A stretch of DNA of 64,000 nt from Neoceratodus forsteri (Eukaryota > Chordata > Ceratodontiformes > Ceratodontidae), in the NCBI GenBank assembly GCA_016271365.2, contig CM028129.1, positions 848,168,501 through 848,232,500 of the forward strand, in the 5' to 3' direction. Made by a program: the position numbers and the translations under genes. How positions within the stretch are numbered: the first letter of the stretch is position 1; each line of letters starts with the position of its first letter. Below, piece by piece: positions 54,651 to 64,000 of this stretch. The notes under the pieces were generated by a model, which made no database searches, was not told the origin of the DNA, and was given only the letters and a program-made list of their open reading frames with translations.

Positions 54651-54949
54651 TTATACAGCTTACGGCATTTCCTCCGTTCGCGGTTGGCTTTGAAAAGTGC
54701 AAGCGTGTTCCCAGCCACGGAAGATCGTCATGCCAGACTCCGGTAAAGTATGGGGTGAGGGTGAGGAAGCAGGGTGCACAGTGGGTGGGTGCGGGTGGGA
54801 GGGGGCATCGAGACTACGAGGGGCGGTTTTCATTTTACAGGAAAAAAAAGAGAAAACCATAGTGGGCCAGTTTTTGTGTTGCAAGGCATTTGGCACACTG
54901 GGGTGGGCTCCCAGCATGCCACCTAACTGTTTTTGGGGGTGTCAGTAGC

Positions 54950-55265
54950 CGGAAGAGAGTTGGGCACCCTCGTGGCACACAACATGGGAGAAGTAATGCC
55001 GATGGGGATTGGGCACCCCGTTGGCAAACAAAGAAAGTGGGGGCCGAGGGATGGGCACACCCTCAGCATTCAACAATTAGGGGTGACGTCGGCGGGTGGG
55101 ATCCCCGTCCGGTCACAAAGACAGCTGGGGGGGCTACGAGGCTGAGGGGTTGGGCACCTTGAGATTCAACATTTGAGGGGTATGCCCGATGGGAGTAGGA
55201 TCCCCTGTTGACACACTAACATAAGCGGGAGGGGTTACTGACAGGGGGATTGGGCACCCCCGATG
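54950..55265 (+). repeat. G-rich minisatellite, about 48-bp units
   Basis: About seven diverged units are anchored on TTGGGCACCCC-type motifs at about 54958, 55008, 55053, 55098 (GGTGGGATCCCC), 55150, 55192 (GTAGGATCCCC) and 55248. Alternate units carry GGCAC or GGATC, so a two-unit higher-order repeat of about 95 bp is possible. Confidence 0.7.
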
Positions 55266-55284
55266 TCGGCAGGCCTGAGCCACT

Positions 55285-55413
55285 CGCCGACCATGCTCAT
55301 AATGGCGGCGAGCACGGCAAGCAAAGGACCGCTGCGTATGACGAGCTTTGCTTGGACTGCAGCAGACCTTTGCTTAGATGTGCTCGCCCCATTATATACG
55401 CATGGTGTGGCGC
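55285..55413. repeat. Long imperfect foldback
   Basis: Left arm 55285-55327 (CCATGCTCATAATGG, then GCGAGCACGGCAAGCAAAGG) pairs with right arm 55367-55413 around a 39-bp centre. A further small hairpin, GGACGCA/TGCGTGCC, lies at about 55440-55463. Located near the right end of the TIR-bounded insertion, it is probably a transposon subterminal structure. Confidence 0.75.
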
Positions 55414-55539
55414 CGGCATGCAGGCTGATTGGGGAATGAGGGACGCACCTACTGATGCGTGCCCTGCATTCGCCCAACTGCGACCACACCCCCAAACCTG
55501 TACTACTGCAAGATGTTGCTTGCAAGCGTGCAAGCCAAC

Positions 55540-57206
55540 ATAAAATCTACTTCAATACAATTGGACCTATTAAAGTTTCTAATACTATCATCAAAGAACA
55601 ATCTGATATGGTTAATGTATTTAATGACTATTTTTGCTCTGTGTTTTCACACAATAATAATAAATTACACCTGTTTTTGATACAAGTTCCACTGAGGTTC
55701 TAAATATAACTAAGGAAAAAATACTTCACAAATTAAAACATATAAAAATAAATACTGCTCCTGGTCCTGATCAACTCCATCCAAGGGTTCTAAGATTTAT
55801 TGAATCATGGTTGGTTGAGCCATTACATTTGCTTTTTCACAAATCCTTGGTAACTGGTGAATTGCCGGATGATTGGAGACAGGCAGTTGTCGTCCCTATA
55901 TATGAAAAAGGGGACCATAGTTGTACAGCCAGTTATAGACCGATTAGTTTGACTAGCATCTTGGGAAAAGTGATGGAATCCATCATTAAAGATAAACTTT
56001 CTTCTGATCTCGAATCAAGATGCTTTGTTGACAATTCACAGCATGGTTTTAAGTCTCAAAGATCATGTCTTACTGCAAATCTTTGTTTTTATGAAACTGT
56101 TAGCAAATTATTAGAGGACAAAAAAAACAATTGACATCATATTCTTTGATCTTTGCAAAGCATTTGATAAAGTTCCCCATGTAACTCTTGTAAATAAAAT
56201 GGTAAACCTTGAGTTAAACAGTTTTATTATTAGATGGGTGAATGCATGGTTGATGAATAGAGAACAAGTTGTTAAAATGAAAGATTTCCTATTTAGTATG
56301 GGTGAGGTGACTAGTGGAGTTCCCCAGGGGTCTGTCCTGGGCCCCTTATTGTTCCCTATTTTTGTCTCAGATATAGATAGAGACTTAAATGGACACACAG
56401 TAAAATTTGCTGATGATACAAAGATCGCTGCAGATGTAAGCACTAAGGATGGATACACTAATCTTTGTAATGATCTCTTGAAAATGGAGAAATGAGCAGA
56501 TAGTAATGGTATGGTGTATAACCTTGACAAAAGTGTAGTTGTACATTTGGGAAATAATAACCCATGTTATAGCTATATTTCAGCTGGAAAGCAGCTACAG
56601 TCTGTGGATAATGAAAGGGATTTGGGAGTATTAGTCTCTAGTGATTTGAAATTTAGCTCTCATTGTACAGAACTAATTAAAAAGGCTAACAGACTAATTG
56701 GCTGCATTAGAAGATCTGTGAGCTCTAGGACATGGCTTGTTTAATTCCTATATATAAGGCCTATGTACGTCCTATTCTTGACTATTGTTCCCCATTATGG
56801 AGCCCTTTCTTGCACAAGGATGTTAAAAAGTTGAGGGGGTTCAGAGGAGAATTACACAAATGGTTCAGGGATTTCAAGGGACTGATTATAGTTCTAGATT
56901 AAATTCATTAAATCTTTATTCATTGGAGATGAAGAGATATAGAGGAGATCTGTTATTAATGTTTAAAATTATAAGGGACCCAACCTTATTTTCTGAATTG
57001 CGTTTGATTCACATTCAAAGGGACTTTCTATTAAGAAGCCATAAATATCAATTTAGGCTTACCAACCTAAAAAGCCAACTAAGAAGGAATCTTTCTACAC
57101 AGTGTATTATTCCTATGTTGAATACCCTTCCTAGGGACGTTGTAGAAGTTGATTCTTTTGACCACTTTAAGACTAAACTTGATAGTTATCTAATGAACTT
57201 GGGTTG
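55540..57206 (+). pseudogene. CR1 ORF2 reverse transcriptase
   Basis: After the insertion, sense resumes with IYFNTIGPIKVSN and ATG-less coding into GPDQLHPRVLRFIESW. Next come WRQAVVVPIYEKGDHSC and SYRPISLTSILGKVMESI with QHGFKSQRSCLTANLCFYE (55811-56134), IIFFDLCKAFDKVPH (frameshifted near 56135), and SGVPQGSVLGPLLFPIFVSD plus KFADDTKIAAD (FADD 56406-56417) in 56199-56495. Thumb and C-terminal blocks (VYNLDKSVVVHLG, DNERDLGVLVSSDLKFSSH) follow to 57206. Catalytic residues are intact. Three frame changes and a stop near 56495 mark decay. Confidence 0.85.
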
Positions 57207-57209
57207 AGG

Positions 57210-58430
57210 AACTTATGCCTACGTTGTAGGAGATGTGCATAAATGGGCTAACAGCCTTCTGTACATCTAATCCTCCTAGTATGACTCTAGTATATGTATT
57301 TTTTAGCTTATACCACATTAAAAACAAGTCCCTAAAATGGTAAGCACCCTAAAAGATATCTTTGTGCCACCCTCCATTCACATGACCAAAAATCATCATC
57401 TTGTTTTCTCAATAATGACAGATCTGATGCAGAAATTATGTAGTCACCTTTGTTTTCTAGTGGCGCCTCCTGCTTTCTCCTCAGTAATTCACAGGCAGTG
57501 AAATGACAAAAGAACCATATTTAAAAAAAAAACAACAGAAAGGATAGCTTACCACAGAGAAACCAATGTGTATCATCTCCTGGACCTGTGGTCCTCACTC
57601 AACTTACTGGCGGTCTTTTGCTTTTGACCAGCAGAGTGAGACTTTCTGCACTTTCACAGAAGATGCAAATACAAGCATGCTGCTAGCAAGACCACAAGAA
57701 ATCTTGGCCTTGCTGGTGGCCAGTCAGACCAATTCATCACATGCGATCCTGGTTTGACACCTTGATTGGCAGTTTATTTAAATCTTTCAGCTCTGAGTAC
57801 ATAACATTTGCTCATCATACGTGCCGGAGCTGAAGTGGGAAATACAGTGGTAAAAGAATGTTGACTTCCTTAGAGGCTTCTTACCCCACCCATCAAAACT
57901 GTTGTTTTGTAAGTGGAAAAGATCAATCAGGGAAGAAAAATATTTTTTGCCATCCCTTCGATGTTCTGTTTGCCTCATGTGTCTTTCCAAAGTTCCTCCT
58001 GATGTAGTAGAGGGACTATTTTATTTCAAAACGGAAAAAATTTAATATTTCTTATTTGTTTTAGGTTACGATATGTCTCAACATATACCCATTTCTAAGC
58101 ACAATAACGCACTCTGGGGTGTTGGTTGTGCTGTGATAACTTTACACTTTTAGGGACAGTAAGGCACTCAGCCTGCTTGTGCCTCACTACACCCCTAGGT
58201 GTGCATTTATCAAGGATAACCCACACCTGTTGTGTGTTAGTGCTTAAAATTCAAACTTGGGAGTTAACTGATGTAGTTCTCATAGTGATACAATGGCCTC
58301 CCAGATTGTATCACAGTTGTACTGGCTCCAAAATTCATGTAGTCCACTGTTGTAATCTCCCAGTTGTGCCAGAAAATAGACAAATGTTTTGTCTAGTGCA
58401 CCTACGTGGTAAATAAAAACTAAAATAAAG
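57210..58430. other. Non-coding stretch, no gene seen
   Basis: The first 100 bp are probably the CR1 3' UTR. The remainder, 57330-58430, has short frames without motifs and no recognised repeat. Confidence 0.5.
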
Positions 58431-58487
58431 TGTCAGCTCAGTTCAAGAGAACCATCTTGATAAAGAACCAGAACCCCCCTCCACCCA

Positions 58488-58760
58488 CACACACACACAC
58501 ACACACACACCCGTAGCCAGTAGCAGCAGCCCCCTGCCTCCGCCCACATTCTGCACTGAAACAAAATACGATCAGCTCTTTCTACTATATAAGCACAAGC
58601 AAGCAATTGATTTAATTCACAAGAAGGCAGCCGGCTGAGGAGGAGGGCGGGCTGCACCGGCTGCCTTTTTTTAAATTTATCTTTAGGTGCAGGGTGTGGG
58701 TGGAGGTGGGGGACTGCTGCTACTGGCTACTGGTGTGTGTGTGTGTGTGTGTGTGTGTGT
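58488..58760. repeat. Inverted repeat with (CA)n/(TG)n ends
   Basis: Left arm 58488-58557 and right arm 58690-58760 pair over about 65 bp, including GTAGCCAGTAGCAGCAG and its complement CTGCTGCTACTGGCTAC. Each arm ends in a microsatellite, (CA)n at the left and (TG)n at the right. Between them is a second hairpin, AAGGCAGCCGG/CCGGCTGCCTT, at about 58623-58665, and a TATA-like CTATATAAG at about 58583. Confidence 0.8.
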
Positions 58761-58769
58761 GCATGCCAC

Positions 58770-59010
58770 AAAATTGAATATTGGCCACCGGCCGTGGAGG
58801 TGGGTGGGGTTGTGCCAGTTGCCCATTGAATTTTCTGTATGTTTTCTTTTTAAAAAAATTATAACTTGTGTGAAGTGGTTGGGGGAGGAGGGGGTTTGGG
58901 TGCTATCTGAGGGTGAGGAAGGGGTGTTCTCACTATTCTTGCTGGATCTGGGCTAGGGAGGAGGGTGAGGGTGGGGCTCTTAGCTTTTCATAAGTGCTTC
59001 CGAATACTGG
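58770..59010. other. G-rich non-coding stretch
   Basis: Repeated GGGTGAGG and GGAGGAGGG motifs, no coding assignment. Confidence 0.4.
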
Positions 59011-59011
59011 C

Positions 59012-59100
59012 GAATAGTGCACTATTCATCATTTGGAATCCGAATAATGAATAGCTCATTATTCGTGGTATGAAATGATATTCATTATTTGCACAGCCCT
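59012..59100. repeat. Palindromes of an AT-rich foldback repeat
   Basis: GAATAGTGCACTATTC (59012-59027) is a perfect 16-bp palindrome. CGAATAATGA-ATAGC-TCATTATTCG (59041-59065) is a perfect 10-bp hairpin. Then TATTTGCACAGCCCTAATG follows, a motif I associate with the edge of foldback or MITE repeats with ATTCG cores, though the family is not named here. Confidence 0.7.
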
Positions 59101-59527
59101 AATGCCTGGCATGAACCCTTTCTCAGATCAAATGGCAGAACAGCCAGCTTTCCTTGTCTACCCTGATGCATACCACATCACCCATGGAATATGGCACACA
59201 GCAAATCACTGCATGCAAAAGGTTTCCATAAATTTGACTGAAATGCAGAAAAGAGTATGCATGACTAAAATACACTTGTTGGTGCCTAAAACGTAATACA
59301 CTATTTGAATTTATCACCGTAAAATGTTAATTAACTGCAATAGTCATGATTTTATAAATATTGTTAATCTAAATTACATGATATGTAATTAAATACTTTT
59401 TGAAAGATTTCCTATAGTACATGCAAATCTAGCGTATATCAGCTACAGTTTAGAAAAAATTTTCATGACAGAATGAATAAAAAAGATCAGTGTACTGATA
59501 CAATTTAAAATTCAAAAATACATACAA

Positions 59528-59650
59528 TCTATTTATTTATTTATTCTTTTTGGTAACCAGGTAAGGTCCACTAGGCACAAGTACCTGTTTATCCAGGTAA
59601 AGAAATGTGGGCCATTCTGCAAGCCCCTGTTTCTCTGGGTAAAGAATTCT
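59528..59650 (+). repeat. SINE 3'-end copy
   Basis: A TTTATTTATTTATTCTTTTT tract is followed by GGTAACCAGGTAAGGTCCAC and TAGGCACAAGTACC. The same order is seen at about 2305 (GGTAACCAGATAAGGCTCAC) and 16275. Confidence 0.6.
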
Positions 59651-60184
59651 GTACTTGAAAAATGGTGGCATTATGTGGTTTTCATATATCATATCATTAG
59701 TATAGTGAGTGGTGGGGTGTTATCTATGAATGCCAATATCAGTTTTCAATGTATCGCTATTTTCTTTTCAAAAACCTTTCAGCAAGTCATAGATGTGTGA
59801 ATGCATATAGTCCTCAGTGCCCAACGTATTATAAAGACATGGCTTACTTTTTTACAAACCACAAGAATGTGAATAATTCTAGTTTAACTAAGATGCAGGA
59901 TTTTCTATTACCAGATCTGCAGGGGGGCAAATGATCTTTGACTAACCTCAACAGGATGTGCCACACGGCATTAGGAGCCTCTATGGTGGGATAGTTTATG
60001 GTGGCAAGGAGAGGAATGTGCAGTTAGGCAGGTGGAGATATGGAGTTACAGATGTCACTCTCCATAGCAGTCCAAAGGTGGGGGGGAGGGAGGACATATG
60101 AGCTTGAAACCAGCTACATGTCTAACCCCAAAAAGGAAAGATAGTACCCATAGAACCAGGGGAGGTTCTGACCCCTCCCATTGC
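59650..60184. other. Non-coding stretch, no gene seen
   Basis: AT-rich, then G-rich near 60080. No motif or repeat family recognised. Confidence 0.5.
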
Positions 60185-62210
60185 CAATGGGACCGCAGCA
60201 TCGCCCAGCTACATTGATGGAATTTCCGTTCCCACAGAAATACCCCAGAAAGGCATCTATTTCTGATGGCCTCTCCCCAGTCTTCCTAAAACTCATCTCC
60301 CCTTTGATAGCAAAGCCACTTAGCTTTATTTTTAACCTTGCAGTGACCTCATCCACTATGCCCAACTCCTTGAAGTCTGCCAGAATAGTCTCTATTTTCA
60401 AGTCCAATGACCCCTACTCCATAGACAATTACTGGCACATGTCGCTACTCCCCCACTAACAGTAAGCAAGCTCCTGAGAGGACTATGCATAGTCAACTAA
60501 CAGACTACCTCTCCAGCCACAAGCTCCTGTGCAGCCAATGCATGTAGCTTCTGAAAAGCATAACAGCACTAACACCGCCCTTGCCCATTTCACTGACCAT
60601 ATCCTCTCCAGCATGAACCATGGGCTCGCCACTGGTACTGTCTTTGATGACTTTTTGAAGGCCTTCAATATGGTAAATCACTCTCTCTTCATCTCCAAGC
60701 TATCCGCACTGGGCTGCTCCAGTAAGACCACAGACTGGTTCTGTAGCTACCTCTCTGGATGCTCCCAATCAGTTTGTATTGGCTCCACAACCACCCCTCC
60801 ATCATATATTACTATGGGAGTCCTTCAGGGCTCCGATCTTAGGCCCCTTTCTCTTCTCTATATTTGTAAACTCCCTTCCCGCTGATAGCCTCACCTGTAG
60901 CTCGCTGCTCTATGTGGACGATCTAGTAGTTCTTTACAATGATAAACCCTTCCACGCTTATCCTCCATCTTGTAAACAAACTTCTGTGTGGCCTCAAACT
61001 AGTTCTCATCAACCTCCTACTAGTCAGTAAAAAAAAAAAACAAAGGCCATGTTGTTTGATTCAAAACCGTACCTTGCTGAGACCCTATGTGCCAGTCACT
61101 CCTTAAGTCCCAGATGGAACTGTCCTTGAAAGCGTCACCTCTTTCAAGTACCTGGGTGTGCTGCTAGACTGTTCCCTAGCCTTTAATGACCATGTTGGTC
61201 ATATAGTCCTCAGGGTAAATCAGAAACTTGGGGCTGCCTATTGTCTAAAACCTTATCTCACTGCAGAGGCTCACCTGGCTAAGGTCACGGGAAATCTGCT
61301 CCCAGTTTTTGAATATTGACCCTCTGTCTACTCCAGGACCTCTGCCACCCTGCTGTCAAGACTCTTGGTAGCATATAACAATGTTTGCTGCTTTGTCCTG
61401 GCTGCTCCATTCTCTACTCACTATTGTGACCTATACCATTCACTTGGCTAGCTCTCTTTGCAAGGGCATTTTGACTACTCCCTTGGCTGTCTTGTGGATA
61501 CCTCCCTCAGAAGTGGTACAGTCTCATTCTCACCATCCTCTTCAGTTTTAGGGCCCCTACTAGGAACCTGCACTCCTCTTCCTCTGCTCCCTCCAGGTAC
61601 CAAAGACCACCACCAACATGGGTGACAAAGCTCTCTCTATAGCGGCCCCCTCCATGTGGAATGGTCTACCCTCTACACTTCGCTCATCTGAATCCAACCC
61701 CACTTTTAAGCACAGCCTCAAAGTCTGGCTAATTGACAAATACAGATGTACCTGCTCTACTTGCTAGCATCCCCACTCCTACCCCACTGCTGGTCTTTTT
61801 GTCACTCCTTCACTACCTTTTTTCCTCAGCTTCTTGGGACCTCAGCTTTCTCTTGCTGTCATTGGTTTTCACCCTTCCTTACTTCTACTTGAAATAGTGC
61901 AGATATCACCTATGGTACTTTTTTCCCTTTCCCTCAGCCCTTCTTTGTTTTCTGCCCAGTGTATTGTCCCCCTTTTATTTACCTCCCCAGTGTATTTGTT
62001 TTCCTGACTCTCATGTACTGTTATTGGTATCAGGCACTGTTTATGGATTTAATTGTTACCAGTTATTCATGTATTTGATATGCTTATTTAAGATATGTTT
62101 TCTTTTTCTCTTGGGAATGTGAATGCTCTGTACCATGCTGAACTTGTAAGTAGTTTCTCTTTGCCTATACTTATAAAATGTCCCTGCCACCTGAAACTTT
62201 TTTCACTTGT
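60185..62210 (+). mobile_element. Rex1/L2-like LINE, 5'-truncated
   Basis: Plus-strand copy starting inside the RT entry region and running through the C-terminus. It is related to the 39-42.6-kb LINE, compare SQSVCIGSTTT here with TQSVWIGSAIS there. The 3' limit is not sharply marked. It is more decayed than the 39-kb copy. Confidence 0.75.
60240..61765 (+). pseudogene. LINE reverse transcriptase and C-terminus
   Basis: Blocks in order: KASISDGLSPVFLKLISPLI (frame from 60181), ARIVSIFKSNDPYSIDNYW, NSTNTALAHFTDHILSSMNH and GTVFDDFLKAFNMVNHSLF (60529-60885). The GVLQGSDLRPLSLL box is degenerate, and the catalytic box reads LLYVDDLVVLY (YVDD at 60911-60922). Post-RT: SSLFQFEHLGVLLDCSLAF-like sequence near 61150 and PSMWNGLPSTLRSSESNPTF at about 61655. 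Alanine of YADD is valine here. Numerous frame breaks. Confidence 0.75.
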
Positions 62211-62214
62211 AGAG

Positions 62215-63424
62215 TGTTAGTAAGAAATTTCACTGGAGGAGCCAAGTATAAACATAAGGGTACAACCAAGGAAGCTGGAGCCAAAGCCCATGGTATGGAG
62301 GACCTAAGGCATATACCCTCACTCCACTAAGTTGAAGGCTGTCTCAAAGTTGATTGCCACCACTGTGGATGGGGTGGGGGAAGAACAAGCCACATGCAAA
62401 GCATTTACTGAAGCGGGAGAAGGTCTGAGGATAGACACCCTTGCACAAACCCAGTCTGGGATGGATGGATCAAGGAAGGATGAATGGAATCCAGACAGTG
62501 GACCAAAGCTTTTGCCAAAATGTTGGCATCCATTTTTATAAGGGAGAGTGGGCAATAGCTCAATGAAAGAAGAAGAAGGCTTTTCCCTTCCTTTGGGAGA
62601 GCTGTAATAACAGCTTCATTTAGGGACTGGGGAAGCAGGTTCAAGTTGTGAGACTCTGCATAAACCCAGTGAAGTATAGAGGATACCACAGTACTGAGAT
62701 GTGATAGAATCTTGATGAGCTATTCCCAATGGATGCCCTCCTGGGATAACAGCCACTATAGCATTCTGTTCCTCCACAACCATCAGAGGGGTTTTCAAAG
62801 TTGCCCAGTATTCCAGGGAGAGCTTTGATGGAGAATGTTTTGAAAGGAATGTGTCCAGTTGTTCCAGTGGTGCCTAACCTGGGAGGTGTACAGCACCTTA
62901 TAAAAATCAAACATGACAGCATTGATCTGTTCTGGGGCAATTGCCTTGCCTGTTCTTGATTGCATTGATGCAGCATTCCACCTGCAGTTTATGAAGCGTG
63001 ATAAGCAAGCAGCTTTCAGACCTTTCTCCTGCCTCCCAGTATTTTTGTTTCATATGGAGGAAAGCAAGTTCTGCATGGTGGTAGAGGAGGAAGTCCAGTC
63101 TGAGATGAATGGCAGGTATCTCCACACAGAGGAAGGCCCCATGGTGCAAGAGAATTAAGGTTTGATTGAGCAGTCTCCTTAGCTTTGAGCTGCAACTCCA
63201 GTGAAAAGACTTTCCCTTCTCTGCTTTGTGATACTGGCATCATAAGAGATAATCACCACTCTGACTGGGGCTTTAAACATCTCCCATAGTGTTCTATCTG
63301 TTGTTTGGCCCATGTCACTGTGCTAGAAAAAGGTTATAGCCTCTCCCTGGAGCCAGTCCTGAAAGGCCTTAACACAAAAGGAAAGGGGTCCAAATGAGAG
63401 GAGGAGGATTTTTTTTTTAGTTAA
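62215..63424 (-). pseudogene. L1-like reverse transcriptase fragment
   Basis: Minus-strand blocks in order: AELAFLHMKQKYWEAGERSE (about 63100-63040) from the EN-RT linker, KTPLMVVEEQNAIVA and NPSDGCGG (about 62800), LPQSLNEAVITALPKEGKSL with LSLIKMDANILAKALVHCLD and SQTGFVQGC (62689-62450), and VVAINFETAFNLVEWGYM followed by MGFGSSFLG (about 62370-62270). This is the L1 superfamily order, with EWgY rather than the Tx1 VSH form. The sequence ends before RQGCPLSP and YADD, so the copy is truncated at about 62215. It is probably a different L1 lineage from the 16-24-kb Tx1 element. Confidence 0.75.
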
Positions 63425-64000
63425 TCTCTGTATCATAGATACATAGATACATAGACAGTGTCGGCAGATAAGGGCCTACGGCCCACCCAGCCTGCCCATT
63501 TGAGCTTGTAAGTTCAGTTTATGTTTTCTTAGAAGTCTGTAGCCCCTTACCCCTGACCTCCAGAATTCCTTTATGTCTATCCCATGCATACTTAAATCCC
63601 GTGATTGTTTCAGCCCCCACCACTTCCTCTGGCAGAGTGTTTCACTTGCCCACCACCCGTTCTGTGAAGAAATTCTTCCTCATGTTTCCTCTGAATCGTC
63701 CTCCCTCCAACTTCATCCCATGCCCTCTAGTCCTGGAACATCTTTTTCACTTAAAAATAGTGTATTCCTGCACCCTGTTCCTCCCTGTAAGATACTTGTG
63801 TGTCTCTTTCATATCCCCTCTCTCCCCCCTCTCCTTCAGGGAGTACATGTTCAGTTCCTTCAACCTGTCCTCATAGGACTTGTGATGCAATCCATGCACC
63901 ATCTTTGTTTCCCTCCTCTGAACCTTCTCTACCCTGTCTACGTCCTTACGTAGGTAAGGTCTCCAGAACTGTACACTGTACCCAGGTGGGGCCTCACTAG
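63425..64000 (-). mobile_element. CR1 LINE 3' part, cut by window end
   Basis: The 3' terminus lies at about 63430-63456 on the minus strand, with CTTATCTGCCGACAC and a TCTATGTATC tail, the same terminus as the nested CR1 at 23.9 kb. Reading inward, minus-strand sequence encodes KVQRRETKMVHGLHHKSYED-type sequence and KELNMYSLKE, the C-terminal CR1 ORF2 blocks, with frame breaks. The element continues beyond 64000. Confidence 0.85.

Larger units (their letters stand above)
53498..55539 (+). mobile_element. 2.04-kb TIR-bounded insertion in CR1
   Basis: CR1 coding sense stops at about 53497 and resumes at about 55540. The inserted DNA begins GTTAGCTTGC and ends GCAAGCCAAC, inverted repeats with one mismatch. 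Inside are the palindromic satellite (53640-54650), a G-rich minisatellite (54950-55265) and a foldback structure (55285-55413). No transposase is visible. The likely interpretation is a non-autonomous DNA transposon. An exact target-site duplication is not evident, so the superfamily is open. Confidence 0.65.
51030..57300 (+). mobile_element. CR1 LINE with ORF1, interrupted
   Basis: Unusually long for CR1: ORF1 (about 51046-52412), ORF2 endonuclease (about 52415-53497) and RT (55540-57206) are present in order, interrupted by the 53498-55539 insertion. Together with the tandem array upstream it would be close to full length, whereas most CR1 copies are 5'-truncated. Its RT blocks diverge from the nested CR1 at 22-24 kb, so it is a different subfamily. 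Confidence 0.85.

Noticed and set aside
57566..57757. 63-residue frame as a possible host exon
   Set aside because: No recognisable domain and no convincing splice sites, so it is not distinguishable from chance.
1..64000. CRISPR arrays, operons, prophage or other prokaryotic systems
   Set aside because: The tandem repeats here lack unique spacers of regular length, and element types, codon use and repeat content are clearly those of a vertebrate genome.

Overview
This 64-kb window looks like non-genic DNA from a large vertebrate genome. The element mix (Tx1-type L1, CR1, L2, Rex1-like and Vingi-like LINEs, a Ngaro-type tyrosine-recombinase retrotransposon, a Crypton-like remnant, hAT debris and tRNA-derived SINEs) fits an amphibian best, possibly a caecilian. 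That assignment is inference from element types, not from a marker gene. I found no host protein-coding exon, rRNA gene or intact tRNA gene. Almost every recognisable coding stretch is a decayed transposable-element ORF, broken by stops and frameshifts.

Layout. 0-8 kb: sparse DNA with a foldback MITE (243-388), a tRNA-type SINE (about 2.3-2.5 kb), a LINE tail (3.4-3.8 kb), a hAT transposase remnant (4.2-4.6 kb), a repeat block bounded by 39-bp direct repeats (4.7-5.7 kb) and a hammerhead-ribozyme-like core (7.94 kb). 8.6-10.1 kb: L2-like LINE (-). 11.5-12.1 kb: dispersed repeat with 65-bp internal units, and a second, inverted copy at 24.6-25.2 kb. 12.15-15.96 kb: LINE (-) with a degenerate 2A-like peptide. 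16.35-24.43 kb: Tx1-type LINE (+) split by a nested CR1 (21.83-23.97 kb). 25.4-28.5 kb: Vingi/I-like LINE (-). 28.6-28.85 kb: Crypton-like recombinase C-terminus (-). 29.38-37.42 kb: nearly full-length Ngaro element (-) with A1-ORFs-B1-A2-B2 split direct repeats and gag-like, RT/RNase H, tyrosine recombinase and SGNH-hydrolase regions. 37.66-38.86 kb: GC-rich 86-bp tandem array. 39.0-42.6 kb: LINE (+) with a canonical 2A core. 44.4-47.5 kb: L2-like LINE (+). 47.5-48.5 kb: palindromic satellite of about 290 bp. 48.56-49.44 kb: CR1 fragment (-). 49.5-57.2 kb: CR1 (+) with 379-bp tandem monomers upstream, an SGNH-esterase ORF1 and an ORF2 interrupted by a 2.04-kb insertion with short terminal inverted repeats that carries the same palindromic satellite. 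57.3-60.1 kb: sparse DNA with strong inverted repeats. 60.2-62.2 kb: Rex1-like LINE (+). 62.2-63.4 kb: L1-like RT fragment (-). 63.43-64.0 kb: CR1 3' end (-), running off the window.

The autonomous elements supply endonuclease/RT functions (LINEs) or recombinase-based integration (Ngaro, Crypton), and the SINEs and foldback elements are presumably non-autonomous passengers. The most notable structures are the complete Ngaro architecture, the 2A-bearing LINEs, the CR1 with 5' monomers, and the palindromic satellite found both free and inside the insertion.
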